Shown: positions 16,392 through 25,701 of the stretch, piece by piece
Layout: each line of letters begins with the position of its first letter
Numbering within the stretch: the stretch's first letter is position 1
Assembly: GCF_002091755.1 (NCBI RefSeq)
Contig: NZ_BDAI01000002.1
Span: forward strand, 372,001-436,000
DNA: 64,000 bases
Direction of reading: 5' to 3'
From: Pseudomonas nitroreducens NBRC 12694
GTDB taxonomy: Bacteria > Pseudomonadota > Gammaproteobacteria > Pseudomonadales > Pseudomonadaceae
Made by a program: the position numbers and the translations under genes
The notes under the pieces: generated by a model
What the model was told of the DNA's origin: nothing
The model's input: the letters and a program-made list of their open reading frames with translations, nothing else
Databases searched by the model: none

Positions 16392-19103
16392 TTAGCCGCG
16401 CGAAGCTTTCCAGCGGCGGATCACCAGTTTCTCCAGTTCCACCGCGAAGAACACCACGATGCCGATGCCCAACGAGATCAGCCAGCCGCTGAAGGGCAGG
16501 GCGACCGTATGGAAGGCGGTCTGCATGAAGGGCACGTAGATCACGAAGCACTGCAGCAGGATCAGCGCCAGGGTCACCGTGAGCAGAGCGCCGTTGCGCA
16601 GCAGCGCCCAGTTCAGCGAGAACTCCTCCTGCAGGCGGCAGTTGAACAGGTACGCCCACTGCGCGGTGACCAGGGTGTGCAGGATCATGGTGCGGATGTA
16701 GTCGGTATCGTGGCCGTTGCTGACCAGCCAGGCTTCCAGCAGGAAGGCCGCGGCGGTGAGCAGGCCGCCGACGTAGAGCACCCGCCAGACGGCGAAGCCG
16801 TTGAGGATCGACTCCTTCGCGTTGCGCGGCGGCCGGCGCATCATCCCCGGCTCGCCGGGCTCGAAGGCCAGGGCGAAGGACAGGGTGGTGGAGGTCGCCA
16901 TGTTCATCCAGAGGATCTGCAGCGGCGCCAGCGGGATCACCGCGCCGGCGAGGATCGCCATGACGATCAGCAGACCCTGGGCCATGTTGGTCGGCAGGAT
17001 GAACAGCACGGTCTTCTTCAGGTTGTCGTAGACCCGGCGGCCCTCGCGCACGGCGCCGGCGATGGTGGAGAAGTTGTCGTCGGTGAGCACCATGTCGGCG
17101 GCTTCCTTGGTCACCTCGGTGCCCTTGATGCCCATGGCGATACCGACGTCGGCCTGCTTCAGCGCCGGGGCGTCGTTGACCCCGTCGCCGGTCATGCCGA
17201 CCACTTCCTCGTTGGCCTGCAGCGCGCGCACCAGGCGCAGCTTGTGTTCGGGGCTGGTGCGGGCGAACACCGAATACTGCAGGGCGAGGGATTTCAGCTG
17301 GGTGTCGTCGGCCTGCTCCAGTTCCTGGCCGGTCATGGCACGCAGGTCGTTGCCCATGCCGAGCATGCCGGCGATGGCGACGGCGGTGTCCGGGTGGTCG
17401 CCGGTGATCATCTTCACCTGGATGCCGGCGCGCTTGCACAGGGCGATGGCTTCGATGGCCTCCGGGCGCGGCGGGTCGAGCAGGCCGGCGACGCCGAGGA
17501 AGATCATGCCGTCCTGCACGTCCTCATGATCGATCACGCCGTCATCGGGCTGCACCGGCTTGTAGGCAGCGGCCAGCATGCGCAGGCCTTGCCCTGCAAT
17601 GAAGCACATCTCGCGCTCCCAGTACTCGCGGTCCAGCGGCTCGGCGCCGTTGGCGCCCAGTTGCTGGTTGCACATGCGCAGCAGCACGTCCGGCGCGCCC
17701 TTGAGGTAGATCAGGCTCTGCCCGGCGACGTCACAGCGGCGCGCCATATACTTGTAGGCGGAGTCGAAGGGGATCTTGCCGAATTTCTGGAAGTCGATCT
17801 CCGGCAGGGTCGCCTTGCGTGCCAGGACCTTCAGTGCGCCCTCGGTGGGGCCGCCGACCACGCCCCAGCGGCCTTCTTCATTGAGCTGCAGACTGCTGTC
17901 GTTGCAGATGTCCACCGCGCGGATGAAGGCTTCCAGCGAGCCGTGTTGCGACCAGTCCAGCTCGTCACTGGTGCCGCCGAAGGTGATACGGCCCTTGGGC
18001 TCGTAGCTCTGGCCCTCGACGCTGTAGAGACCCTTGGCGAGCAGCACGCTCTTCACGGTCATCTCGTTCATGGTCAGGGTGCCGGTCTTGTCCGAGCAGA
18101 TCACGCTCATGGCGCCCAGCGTTTCCACGGTCGGCAGCTTGCGGATGATCGCCTTGTTCTGCGCCATGCGCTGTACGCCCAGGGACAGGATGATCGAGAC
18201 GATGGCCGGCAGGCCCTCCGGCACCGAGGCCACGGCCAGGCTGATCAGCGACAGCAGCAGCTCGCCGAACGGATAGTCATGCCAGAAGAAGCCGATGATG
18301 AAGAGCACCACCATCATGCCGACGATCAGCTGGAAGATGCGCTTGCCCAGCTCGGCGATCTGCCGCAGCAGCGGCGTTTCGCTTTCATCGACGTTGGCGA
18401 TCAGTTTGTTGATGCGGCCCAGCTCGGTGTTCGCTCCGGTCTCGATTACCACGCCGCGCGCATTGCCGGCGCTGACGTTGGTGCCGGAGAACCCGAGGTT
18501 CAGGCGGTCGGCCAGCAGCGCCTCCTTGTCCAGCGTGTCGGCCTGCTTGCCGACGGTGAGGGATTCGCCGGTGAGCATGGATTCCTCGACCTGCAGGTGG
18601 TGCACGTCGAACAGGCGCACGTCGGCGGGAATCTTGTCGCCGGGGCGCAGGATGACGATGTCGCCGGGTACCAGCTGGGCGGCGTCCATCTCGATCTTCT
18701 TGCCATTGCGCACCACGTGGGCGGTGCTGCTGAGCATGCCGCGCAGCGCGGCGAGGGATTTCTCCGCCTTGTTCTCCTGGAAGAAGCCGATACCGGCGTT
18801 GATCACCGCCACCAGCAGGATGACGATGGTGTCCGTCCAGTGGCCCATCAGCGCGGTAGCCACGGCGGCGGCCAGGAGGATGTAGATCAGCACGTCGTTG
18901 AAGTGCCGGGCGAAGCGCAGCCAGAGCGGATCGACGTCCTTGGCCGGCAGCGCGTTGGGACCGACGCGCAGCAGGCGTGCGCCGGCATCGTCAGGGGAAA
19001 GGCCTTCCGCGCTGGTTTGCAGGTCGGCCATGGTCTGCTCGACGCTCTTGCGGTACCAGTCGGTGGCTTGCGGTTTGTGGTCGGTGGTTTGCGGTGCAGT
19101 CAT
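16392..19103 (-). CDS. Cation-transporting P-type ATPase (P2A, Ca-type)
   Basis: 903 residues from the ATG at 19103, which has GGGAG ahead; an upstream in-frame start at 19184 is less likely. Domains in order: N-terminal cation ATPase domain, helices M1-M2, actuator domain with TGES (178-181), helices M3-M4 with VPEGLPA (294-300), phosphorylation motif DKTGTLT (Asp-338), nucleotide domain, hinge TGDGVND, then six C-terminal helices. The PEGLP motif places it with Ca-, secretory-pathway-like and Na/K-like pumps rather than heavy-metal pumps, and no metal-binding CXXC is present. It should expel a cation, probably calcium, across the inner membrane. It stands alone. Confidence 0.92.
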   Translation of the reverse strand: MTAPQTTDHKPQATDWYRKSVEQTMADLQTSAEGLSPDDAGARLLRVGPNALPAKDVDPLWLRFARHFNDVLIYILLAAAVATALMGHWTDTIVILLVAVINAGIGFFQENKAEKSLAALRGMLSSTAHVVRNGKKIEMDAAQLVPGDIVILRPGDKIPADVRLFDVHHLQVEESMLTGESLTVGKQADTLDKEALLADRLNLGFSGTNVSAGNARGVVIETGANTELGRINKLIANVDESETPLLRQIAELGKRIFQLIVGMMVVLFIIGFFWHDYPFGELLLSLISLAVASVPEGLPAIVSIILSLGVQRMAQNKAIIRKLPTVETLGAMSVICSDKTGTLTMNEMTVKSVLLAKGLYSVEGQSYEPKGRITFGGTSDELDWSQHGSLEAFIRAVDICNDSSLQLNEEGRWGVVGGPTEGALKVLARKATLPEIDFQKFGKIPFDSAYKYMARRCDVAGQSLIYLKGAPDVLLRMCNQQLGANGAEPLDREYWEREMCFIAGQGLRMLAAAYKPVQPDDGVIDHEDVQDGMIFLGVAGLLDPPRPEAIEAIALCKRAGIQVKMITGDHPDTAVAIAGMLGMGNDLRAMTGQELEQADDTQLKSLALQYSVFARTSPEHKLRLVRALQANEEVVGMTGDGVNDAPALKQADVGIAMGIKGTEVTKEAADMVLTDDNFSTIAGAVREGRRVYDNLKKTVLFILPTNMAQGLLIVMAILAGAVIPLAPLQILWMNMATSTTLSFALAFEPGEPGMMRRPPRNAKESILNGFAVWRVLYVGGLLTAAAFLLEAWLVSNGHDTDYIRTMILHTLVTAQWAYLFNCRLQEEFSLNWALLRNGALLTVTLALILLQCFVIYVPFMQTAFHTVALPFSGWLISLGIGIVVFFAVELEKLVIRRWKASRG

Positions 19104-19180
19104 GCTCTGACTCCCGGCTCCTGCATGTTGGGAAAGTGGGACTGCACCCAGATTAGACGGTGGGGATTGCACCGGGCCTG

Positions 19181-19903
19181 TCATATCTCAAGGTTCGGCG
19201 GATCCTCGCTGAACCGTTGCTGAATAGCGTGGGATTTGTCATCAGAGGTAGGGATTGGCGTAGCAATGGACTCAGTGCGTGTTCGGGGCAGCGTCGCTCC
19301 GGGCCGTGGTGAGGTGGGCGATACCCTCGCGAACGGAGTCCGTTCCTGCAAGGTCGATGGCTCCAGTTCCCGCGTTCCGCCCACCCGGCTGGCTTGCCGC
19401 CAGCGGTTCGGCGTGCAGCCCACGAGCTTGCGGAAGCTGCGGCAGAAGTGCGACTGATCGGCGAAGCCGCATTCCTGCCCGACCTGGGAAATCGGCGCGT
19501 CGCCGCTGGCCAGCAGCTCGCGGGCGCGGTCGATGCGCAGGCGCAGCGCCCATTCCCGCGGCGCGAAACCGGTGGCCTGCTTGAACGCACGGGAGAAATG
19601 GCTGCGCGACAGGCCGCATTGCTCGGCGACATCGGCGATGTACAGACGGCTGAGCAGGCAGCCGGCGAGGATTTCCTTGGCCTTGCGCTCCTGCCAGGGG
19701 GCGAGGGCGAGGCGTTCGCCATCGCTGCGCGCGTCGTTGCACGGATCCGGCATGCGGTAGTGCTCCAGCAGATGCCGGCAGAGGCGCTGGCTGGCTTCGT
19801 GCACGCCTTCACCGGGGGACTGCAGTTGCTCCATGAGCTGCAGGACCAGGCGGTGTGTCGCAGGGGCGAGCATGGTCGCTACCTGGTGGGCAGGTGCGGG
19901 CAT
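19181..19903 (-). CDS. AraC-family transcriptional regulator
   Basis: 240 residues from the ATG at 19903, behind GAAGAGAGAC; an earlier ATG (19939) lies in a hairpin-rich leader (GGCGGC-AAAA-GCCGCC, 19932-19947). The C-terminal half carries two helix-turn-helix motifs: LYIADVAEQCGLSRSHFSRAFK and APISQVGQECGFADQSHFCRSFRK. The N-terminal part is only about 85 residues and no cupin sensor domain is obvious. After the DNA-binding domain there is a polar, Pro/Thr/Arg-rich tail of about 65 residues with no known function. The divergent neighbour is a LysR gene. The target is unknown. Confidence 0.82.
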   Translation of the reverse strand: MPAPAHQVATMLAPATHRLVLQLMEQLQSPGEGVHEASQRLCRHLLEHYRMPDPCNDARSDGERLALAPWQERKAKEILAGCLLSRLYIADVAEQCGLSRSHFSRAFKQATGFAPREWALRLRIDRARELLASGDAPISQVGQECGFADQSHFCRSFRKLVGCTPNRWRQASRVGGTRELEPSTLQERTPFARVSPTSPRPGATLPRTRTESIATPIPTSDDKSHAIQQRFSEDPPNLEI

Positions 19904-20120
19904 GATGTCTCTCTTCTCGTCGGCTTCCAGTGGCGGCAAAAGCCGCCTGATAAAAAGGAAAATTCAAGGTAAATCAAGGTGATCCGATGCTCAATCGAAT
20001 TCGCCGGAGGCAGCGCTTTCCAGCACATCCGTCCAAGAAAAACCTCGTGGGGCATGGTCGACTGGCGCGACCCTCGTCTTGTGCCAAGATGCCCAATTCC
20101 ACAGCCCCGAGCGACCAGCC

Positions 20121-21032
20121 ATGAACCGAAACGACCTGCGCCGCCTGGACATGAACCTGCTGGTGATCTTCGAATCCCTGATGCTGGAGCGGAATTTGAC
20201 CCGCGTCGGCGAGAAACTGTTCATCACCCAGTCCACTGTCAGTGCTGCGCTGGCGCGCCTGCGCGACCTGTTCGACGACCCGCTGCTGGTGCGCGCCGGC
20301 CGCGCCATGGAGCCCACCAGCCGGGCGCTGCACATCTTCGAGGAGCTGCGGCCGGCGATGGATGTGATCTCCGCCGCGGTCAGCCGCGCCAAGTCCTTCG
20401 AGCCCCAGAGCAGCTGCAATATCTTCCGCCTGGGCCTGTCCGATGACGCGGAATTCGGCCTGTTCCCCGCGCTGCTGGCGCGCTTGCAGCAGGAGGCGCC
20501 GAACATCACGGTGGTGGTACGCCGGGCCAATTTCCTGCTGATGCCGGCACTGCTCTCGTCCGGCGAGATCACCGTTGGCGTCAGCTACACCACCGACCTG
20601 CCGGCCAACGCCAAGCGCCGCAAGCTGCGCGATATCGGCGTGAAGGTGCTGCGCGGCGACGACCGCCCCGGCCCGCTGACCCTGGACGAATACTGCTCGC
20701 GGCCGCACGTGATGGTGTCCTTCTCCGGCGACCTCAACGGCGCCATCGACCTGGACCTGGAGCGTATCGAGCGCCGCCGTCGGGTGGTGCTTGCCGTGCC
20801 GCAGTTCGGCAGCCTGCGCGCGCTGCTGCGCAACACCGAGATGATCGCCACCGTGCCGGACTACGCCGCCTGCGCCCTGGTGGAGGACAGTTGCCTGCGC
20901 GCCGAGGAGCCACCCCTGGAGATCAAGCCGGCGGAGCTGTCGATGGTCTGGAGCGCCGCCCACGACAACGACCCGGCCGAGCGCTGGTTGCGCGAGCGGA
21001 TGGTGGAATACATGAGCGCGGCGGTACCCTGA
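20121..21032 (+). CDS. LysR-family transcriptional regulator (NahR/NodD-like)
   Basis: 303 residues from the ATG at 20121 (MNRNDLRRLDMNLL). The LxxLDxNLL start followed by LERNLTRVGEKLFITQSTVSAALARLRDLFDDPLLVR is typical of the NahR/NodD branch of LysR proteins, with the winged helix in the first 60 residues and a two-lobe effector domain after it. Its stop codon is followed after three bases by a long 7-bp tandem array, and then by the metallo-beta-lactamase-fold gene in the same direction, which it may control. In the 217-base spacer to the AraC gene the direct repeat TCAAGGT-AAA-TCAAGGT is seen near 19968. Confidence 0.85.
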   Translation: MNRNDLRRLDMNLLVIFESLMLERNLTRVGEKLFITQSTVSAALARLRDLFDDPLLVRAGRAMEPTSRALHIFEELRPAMDVISAAVSRAKSFEPQSSCNIFRLGLSDDAEFGLFPALLARLQQEAPNITVVVRRANFLLMPALLSSGEITVGVSYTTDLPANAKRRKLRDIGVKVLRGDDRPGPLTLDEYCSRPHVMVSFSGDLNGAIDLDLERIERRRRVVLAVPQFGSLRALLRNTEMIATVPDYAACALVEDSCLRAEEPPLEIKPAELSMVWSAAHDNDPAERWLRERMVEYMSAAVP

Positions 21033-21035
21033 ATC

Positions 21036-21145
21036 CCGCTATCCGCTATCCGCTATCCGCTATCCGCTATCCGCTATCCGCTATCCGCTATCCGCTATCC
21101 GCTATCCGCTATCCGCTATCCGCTATCCGCTATCCGCTATCCGCT
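21036..21145. repeat. Tandem heptanucleotide array, 15 full copies of CCGCTAT
   Basis: The unit CCGCTAT repeats without a single mismatch from 21036 to 21140, with a partial sixteenth copy CCGCT. It begins three bases after the LysR stop codon and ends 88 bases before the ATG of the next gene. All three forward frames are open through the array, giving the peptide period Ile-Arg-Tyr-Pro-Leu-Ser-Ala. The perfect identity suggests recent expansion and a changeable copy number. Confidence 0.95.
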
Positions 21146-21233
21146 GTCGGTGCGCTTCCGACACAGGCGTCCAAGAATCGGGCGGGCAAAACGGAGCAGC
21201 ATGGCGCCATCATCTTCCAAGGAGGCGCCCGCC

Positions 21234-22226
21234 ATGCCGGCATCCCGCAGCAACCCTTGCTTGACGCTTTTGGCCAGCACACTGCTGGTCTCCACCGTTG
21301 CCTGGTCCGAGCCGCCGGCCGCGCCGAAGACCCAGGCGCCGGGCTATTTCCGCCTGGCCGTGGGCGATTACGAAGTCACCGCGCTGTACGACGGGTACAA
21401 CGATCTGTCGCCGGGCCTGTTGCTGGGCCTGAGTCGCGAGCGCATCGGTGCTCTGCTGGCGCGCAGCGCCATGGGTGACGAGCGTGTGCAGACCAATTTC
21501 AATGCCTTCCTGGTCAATACCGGCAAGCACCTGGTGCTGGTGGACAGCGGTGCCGGCCAGTGCATCGGCGGCACCGCCGGGCACCTGCCGGAGAACATGA
21601 AGGCCGCTGGCTACGCGCCTGAACAGGTGGACAGCATCCTGCTCACCCATATGCACCTGGACCATGTCTGCGGCCTGGTGGACGGGCAGGGCCGGGCGCT
21701 GTTCGCCAACGCCACCGTCTACGCGACCCAGGCCGAGGCGGATTACTGGCTGGACGAGAAGCGCCGAGACCAGGCGCCGGAAAAGGCCCGCGAGTTCTTC
21801 CAGGTGGCGCAACAGTCGCTCGCGCCATACCGAGCCACCAATCGCCTGCGGACGTTCGTGCCACCGGCCTCGCCTTTGCCCGAGCTGCAGACCGAGGCGA
21901 CCAGTGGCCATACGCCGGGCAGCACCAGCTACCGCTTCGAGTCCGGTGGAGAGGCTATCGTCTTCATCGGCGACCTGATTCACAACGTCGCCGTGCAGTT
22001 CGCCCACCCGGAGGTGGCGATCCGTTTCGACACCGACCCGAAGCAGGCGGTGAAGGCTCGCGAGGCGGAGTTCGGCGCGCTGGCGAAAAACGGCGCCTGG
22101 GTGGCCGCCGCGCACCTGCCGTTCCCTGGCATCGGCCATATCACCCGCGACGGCAAGGCGTTCAACTGGGCACCGGCGGTTTACGGCCCGTACCAGCGTG
22201 CGCAGGAGGTGCCGTTCATCCAGTGA
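21234..22226 (+). CDS. Secreted metallo-beta-lactamase-fold hydrolase
   Basis: 330 residues. The ATG at 21234 is chosen for the strong AAGGAGG site nine bases ahead. A signal peptide (CLTLLASTLLVSTVAWS) points to the periplasm. The metal motif HMHLDH (139-144) is the family HxHxDH, with further ligands in SGHTPGSTSY and in AAHLPFPGIGHI. The layout (long N-terminus, VDSGAG, then HxHxDH) resembles quorum-quenching lactonase and organophosphate-hydrolase relatives rather than true beta-lactamases. The real substrate is unknown. Its last 11 bases overlap the end of the converging LysR gene. Confidence 0.85.
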   Translation: MPASRSNPCLTLLASTLLVSTVAWSEPPAAPKTQAPGYFRLAVGDYEVTALYDGYNDLSPGLLLGLSRERIGALLARSAMGDERVQTNFNAFLVNTGKHLVLVDSGAGQCIGGTAGHLPENMKAAGYAPEQVDSILLTHMHLDHVCGLVDGQGRALFANATVYATQAEADYWLDEKRRDQAPEKAREFFQVAQQSLAPYRATNRLRTFVPPASPLPELQTEATSGHTPGSTSYRFESGGEAIVFIGDLIHNVAVQFAHPEVAIRFDTDPKQAVKAREAEFGALAKNGAWVAAAHLPFPGIGHITRDGKAFNWAPAVYGPYQRAQEVPFIQ

Positions 22227-23094
22227 CGGGCAGGGCGAAAGCCTGTGCGATGGCATCGATCACTGCCCGCACCCGCGCCGTATGGCGCACGTCCTTGTGG
22301 GTGACCAACCACACGTCATAGGGCAAGGGCGGGCGCTCCGGCCACAGGCGGACCAGGCCGCCCGCCTCACCCATTGGCAGCGGCAGTTCGCCCACGCCGA
22401 GGCCGCAGGCCAGCGCGCGGCGGACCATGAAGCCGGAGGTGCAGGTCATGGCGATGCGCCCGCGGATGATCGGCTCGGAGGCGAGGAGCAGGTCCTTGCC
22501 GGCATCCAGATATGGCTGGTAGACCACCAGGTCGTGCCCGGCAAAGGCGGTTCCCGGCTCGGGTATGCCGCGCTCCTCGATGTACTGCGCGGAGGCGAAC
22601 AGCCCGCTGCCCCAGCGCGCCAGGCGCCGTACGATCAGGTCGGGGTTCTCCGGCTGGTGGGTGCGCACGGCAATGTCGGCCTCGCGCTTGCTCAGGTTGA
22701 GCATCTGCGTGGAAGTCTGCAGCTGCACCTCGATCCCCGGCTCCTCGCGGTGCAGGGCGGCCACGGCGGGGATGATGTAGTCCGTGGCGAAGGAGTCGGT
22801 GGTGGTGACCCGCACCACGCCACTCATGCGCTCGTCCATGCCGAGGATCTGCCGTTGCAGGTCGGCGGCGGAGGACTCCATGGCCTGCGCCGCGGCCATG
22901 GCGATCTCGCCCGCGGCGGTCAGACTGTAGCCGGCCGAGGTACGCAGGAAGAGCGTTGCCTCCAGCGAGCGTTCCAGCGAGGCCAGGCGCCGGCCCACCG
23001 TCGCCTGGTCCACCGCGAGCACACGGGCGGCGCCGCGCAGGGTCTGTTCGCGGCACAGGGCGAGGAACACCCGGGCGTCGTCCCAGTTCATCAT
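22216..23094 (-). CDS. LysR-family transcriptional regulator
   Basis: 292 residues with the N-terminal winged helix LALCREQTLRGAARVLAVDQATVGRRLASLERSLEATLFLR. The DDARVFLAL opening and the VGRRLASLE helix place it among regulators often paired with a divergent exporter. Here the divergent gene is an MFS transporter at 23226. The 131-base space between them holds a TTTG-N11-CAAA site (23106-23124) that looks like its operator. Start could be Met-1 or Met-2. Confidence 0.87.
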   Translation of the reverse strand: MMNWDDARVFLALCREQTLRGAARVLAVDQATVGRRLASLERSLEATLFLRTSAGYSLTAAGEIAMAAAQAMESSAADLQRQILGMDERMSGVVRVTTTDSFATDYIIPAVAALHREEPGIEVQLQTSTQMLNLSKREADIAVRTHQPENPDLIVRRLARWGSGLFASAQYIEERGIPEPGTAFAGHDLVVYQPYLDAGKDLLLASEPIIRGRIAMTCTSGFMVRRALACGLGVGELPLPMGEAGGLVRLWPERPPLPYDVWLVTHKDVRHTARVRAVIDAIAQAFALPVTG

Positions 23095-23105
23095 GGTGAT
23101 TTTCC

Positions 23106-23124
23106 TTTGATGCAGAAATGCAAA
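23106..23124. promoter_or_regulatory. Candidate LysR operator between the LysR and MFS genes
   Basis: TTTG (23106-23109), eleven bases, then CAAA (23121-23124) fits the T-N11-A dyad bound by LysR regulators. It lies 12 bases upstream of the regulator start and about 100 bases upstream of the MFS start. Confidence 0.5.
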
Positions 23125-23225
23125 CCTGGAAAGAAAACTCGCTGCATTATTTCATCTTCTGGCGACTTTATGATCTCCCCATTGTCAAGCAACGGCGCCG
23201 CCCCGACGGCGCGATAGGGGTTGTC

Positions 23226-24434
23226 ATGAATACCGATGCTTCCCGCCTCGCCAGCCGAGGCTCCCTCTGGTTGCCGATCTGGGCCGGCCTGTGCGCCAGT
23301 CTGGTCGGCATCGGCCTGGCGCGTTTCGCCTACACGCCACTGATTCCGGCGCTGATCGAGGCGCACTGGTTCTCGGCCTCGGCCGTGGTCTACCTGGGGG
23401 CCGCCAATCTCGCCGGCTACCTGGTCGGCGCCCTGGCCGGGCGCCCGCTGGCGGCGCGCTGGTCGAGCGCCGCGGTGCTGCGCGGCATGATGCTGCTGGT
23501 CACGCTGTCGTTCTTCGCCTGCGCCTGGCCGCTGAACCAGGCGTGGTTCTTCTGTTGGCGACTGGTCTCGGGGATTTCCGGCGGGGTGATCATGGTACTG
23601 GCCGCCAGCACCATCCTGCCGCAGGTGGTCGCCAGTCGTCGTGGATTGGCCAGCGGAGCGATCTTCCTCGGCATCGGCCTGGGCATCGCCGCTTCCGGCA
23701 CGCTGGTGCCTTTGTTGCTGGCGCTGGGGCTGGTGCAGGCCTGGCTGGGCCTCGGCGCGCTGGCCCTGGCGCTCAGCCTGAGCAGTTGGTTCGGTTGGCC
23801 ACGGGAGCACGCCCACGCCCAGGCGCACAATGTCGCGGCGCCGCGAGCCTCGGCAGGCGTCTACGTGCTGTTCGCCCAGTACGCATTGATGGCGTCTGCG
23901 CTGGTGGCGCCGATGATGTTCCTGGTGGACTACGTCGCCCGCGGGCTGGGCGCCGGCACTCACAGCGGCGCACTGATCTGGACACTGTATGGTGTCGGTG
24001 CCATCGTCGGGCCGGTGGTCTACGGCTTCCTTGCCGATCATCTCGGGGCGCGGGCAGCGATCCGCCTGGTGCTGGTGGCGCAATTCATCGCCCTCGGCCT
24101 GTTGCTGGAAACCGGCGACCTGCGCCTGCTGGGCGTCGCCAGTCTGGTGATCGGTTCGTTCCCGCCGGGCATTGTGCCGCTGGCCCTGGCGCGGGTGCAT
24201 CAACTGGTGCCTGGCCACGCTGCGCAGAATGCCACCTGGAGCCGTGCGACCGTCTCCTTCGCCAGCTTCCAGGCCATTGCCGGCTACGCCTACTCGGCGC
24301 TCTTCACTGCGAGCCACGGGCACTACGCGTTGCTGTTCGCGGTGGCCGCCGGAGCCATCGTCCTGGCGCTGCTGATGGAATTGGCGCTGCTGTTCAAGGC
24401 ATCGTCCGCAGTGGCTGAAACCGCCCATGGCTGA
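23226..24434 (+). CDS. MFS transporter, YbfB/YjiJ family
   Basis: 402 residues from the ATG at 23226, preceded by AGGGGTTGTC. The opening WAGLCASLVGIGLARFAYTPLIPALIEA is the hallmark of the YbfB/YjiJ branch of MFS proteins. About twelve membrane helices can be counted. The branch is poorly characterised; members are thought to be exporters. It is divergent from a LysR gene that probably senses its substrate. Its stop lies one base from the stop of the converging OprD-type porin gene. Confidence 0.87.
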   Translation: MNTDASRLASRGSLWLPIWAGLCASLVGIGLARFAYTPLIPALIEAHWFSASAVVYLGAANLAGYLVGALAGRPLAARWSSAAVLRGMMLLVTLSFFACAWPLNQAWFFCWRLVSGISGGVIMVLAASTILPQVVASRRGLASGAIFLGIGLGIAASGTLVPLLLALGLVQAWLGLGALALALSLSSWFGWPREHAHAQAHNVAAPRASAGVYVLFAQYALMASALVAPMMFLVDYVARGLGAGTHSGALIWTLYGVGAIVGPVVYGFLADHLGARAAIRLVLVAQFIALGLLLETGDLRLLGVASLVIGSFPPGIVPLALARVHQLVPGHAAQNATWSRATVSFASFQAIAGYAYSALFTASHGHYALLFAVAAGAIVLALLMELALLFKASSAVAETAHG

Positions 24435-24435
24435 G

Positions 24436-25701
24436 TCAGAACGCGCCCTTGAGCGGATACTCGATGATCACGTAGAGGCGGTCGATATCCGCTCCGCCCT
24501 GGGCGTCGTTGGCGCGGTGCGAGACTTGCGCGAAGCTCAGGGCCAGGTCTTTGGCCGGACCGGACTGGACCACGTAGCGGAGGTCCAGGTCGCGTTCCCA
24601 GTGACGCCCACCGTCGCCGTAGGTCGGCTGGCAGGTGGCGCCCTCCAGGGGGTTGTAGGCACCCCCGCACGGGGCATGGGTGCCGTCGATGCCTCTGCCG
24701 CGTACGTAGCGCGCGGACAGAGTCAGGCCGGCAAGCCCGGCGCTGGCGCCGTCCCACTGGTAACGCGCTTGCCAGGAGTGCTCACCGGGGCCGTTGAAGT
24801 CGGCGTACTTGATGGAGTTGGCGAGGTAGATGGAGTCGCCGCCGACGAAGTCGAAGGGTGTGTCGCCGTTGACTTTCTGGTAGGCAAGGCTCAGTGCGTG
24901 GCTGCCCAGGGCGACCTTGCCTAGCAGGCTCCACGCCAGGGTGTCGATGTTGCCGGCGCGTGCGCTGCCGGTGTCGCCGGTCTTGTACAGGTTGGCGTCC
25001 ACCGACCAGCGACCGACTCGGCCATTGAGGTTGGCGTAGCCCTGGCGCCAGACGTCGTCCAGTTGGCTGGCATAGAGTGCACCTCCCCAGTTCGCATCGG
25101 GTGCGCTCCAGGTGGCGCCGGCCAGGCTCAGGCCGCCGAAGCGGGTACTGGCGCCGTAGCCTTCGAACTCGCCGTGGCTGGAGCTGGAATTCTGGTTCTT
25201 GAAGGCGGTGAAGCGCCCGGCTTGCAGGCGCAGGCCCGGCAGGCTCCTGTCGTCGATAAACCAGCCGGTGGCGTACTCGGGTTGCAGGCGCTTGTCGCCG
25301 GTGTCGAATACCGGCGTCTCCACTTCCATTTCGCCCCAGGCCAGGCCGGTTTTTTCGTGCACCAGACGCAGCGCGGCACCCGCATCGGAGTAATCGCTCT
25401 CGCTGCGGCCGTCGCTGTCCAGCGGTAGCAGGCCGGTGCCGGCGTGACCGCGCCCGCCATCGAGCTTCAGGCCGAGGAAGGCATGGGCATCGACGCCCAG
25501 GCCGATGGTGCCGGGCGTGACGTCGCTGCTGAACTTGCCGATGAAACCCTGCGCCCATTCGCGGCGCAGGCTCTGGCCGTTGGGGCCGGGGCTGCGGTAG
25601 TCGTTGTCGAGGAAGTAATTGCGCGACAGCAGCGACCAGTCGGCGGCGTGGACCGGAACGCAGGCGAACGCCAGGGCGCAGGGAAGCAGGGCGTTTCTCA
25701 C
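24436..25701 (-). CDS. OprD-family outer membrane porin
   Basis: 421 residues from a GTG start at 25701 whose GTGA overlaps the stop of the DoxX gene, so translation is probably coupled. The N-terminus VRNALLPCALAFACVPVHA is a signal peptide. The mature part follows the OprD pattern: SRNYFLDNDYRS, REWAQGFIGKFSSDVTPGTIGLGVDAHAF, LAYQKVNGDTPFDF, and a C-terminal strand ending in Phe (IIEYPLKGAF). OprD channels are 18-stranded barrels that take up amino acids, aromatic acids or other small anions. The substrate here is not indicated, though the DoxX and isochorismatase-type neighbours suggest an aromatic or amide compound. Confidence 0.9.
   Translation of the reverse strand: MRNALLPCALAFACVPVHAADWSLLSRNYFLDNDYRSPGPNGQSLRREWAQGFIGKFSSDVTPGTIGLGVDAHAFLGLKLDGGRGHAGTGLLPLDSDGRSESDYSDAGAALRLVHEKTGLAWGEMEVETPVFDTGDKRLQPEYATGWFIDDRSLPGLRLQAGRFTAFKNQNSSSSHGEFEGYGASTRFGGLSLAGATWSAPDANWGGALYASQLDDVWRQGYANLNGRVGRWSVDANLYKTGDTGSARAGNIDTLAWSLLGKVALGSHALSLAYQKVNGDTPFDFVGGDSIYLANSIKYADFNGPGEHSWQARYQWDGASAGLAGLTLSARYVRGRGIDGTHAPCGGAYNPLEGATCQPTYGDGGRHWERDLDLRYVVQSGPAKDLALSFAQVSHRANDAQGGADIDRLYVIIEYPLKGAF

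Noticed and set aside
15085..17439. 784-codon minus-strand frame across mqo and the ATPase gene
   Set aside because: It crosses a strong terminator and two real genes in wrong frames and shows no domain.
16509..19223. 904-codon forward open frame antisense to the P-type ATPase
   Set aside because: Composition (His, Gln, Gly-rich without family motifs) is that of a GC-rich shadow; the minus-strand ATPase has every diagnostic motif.
21036..21145. CRISPR array
   Set aside because: Seven-base units without spacers and no cas genes; it is a simple tandem array.
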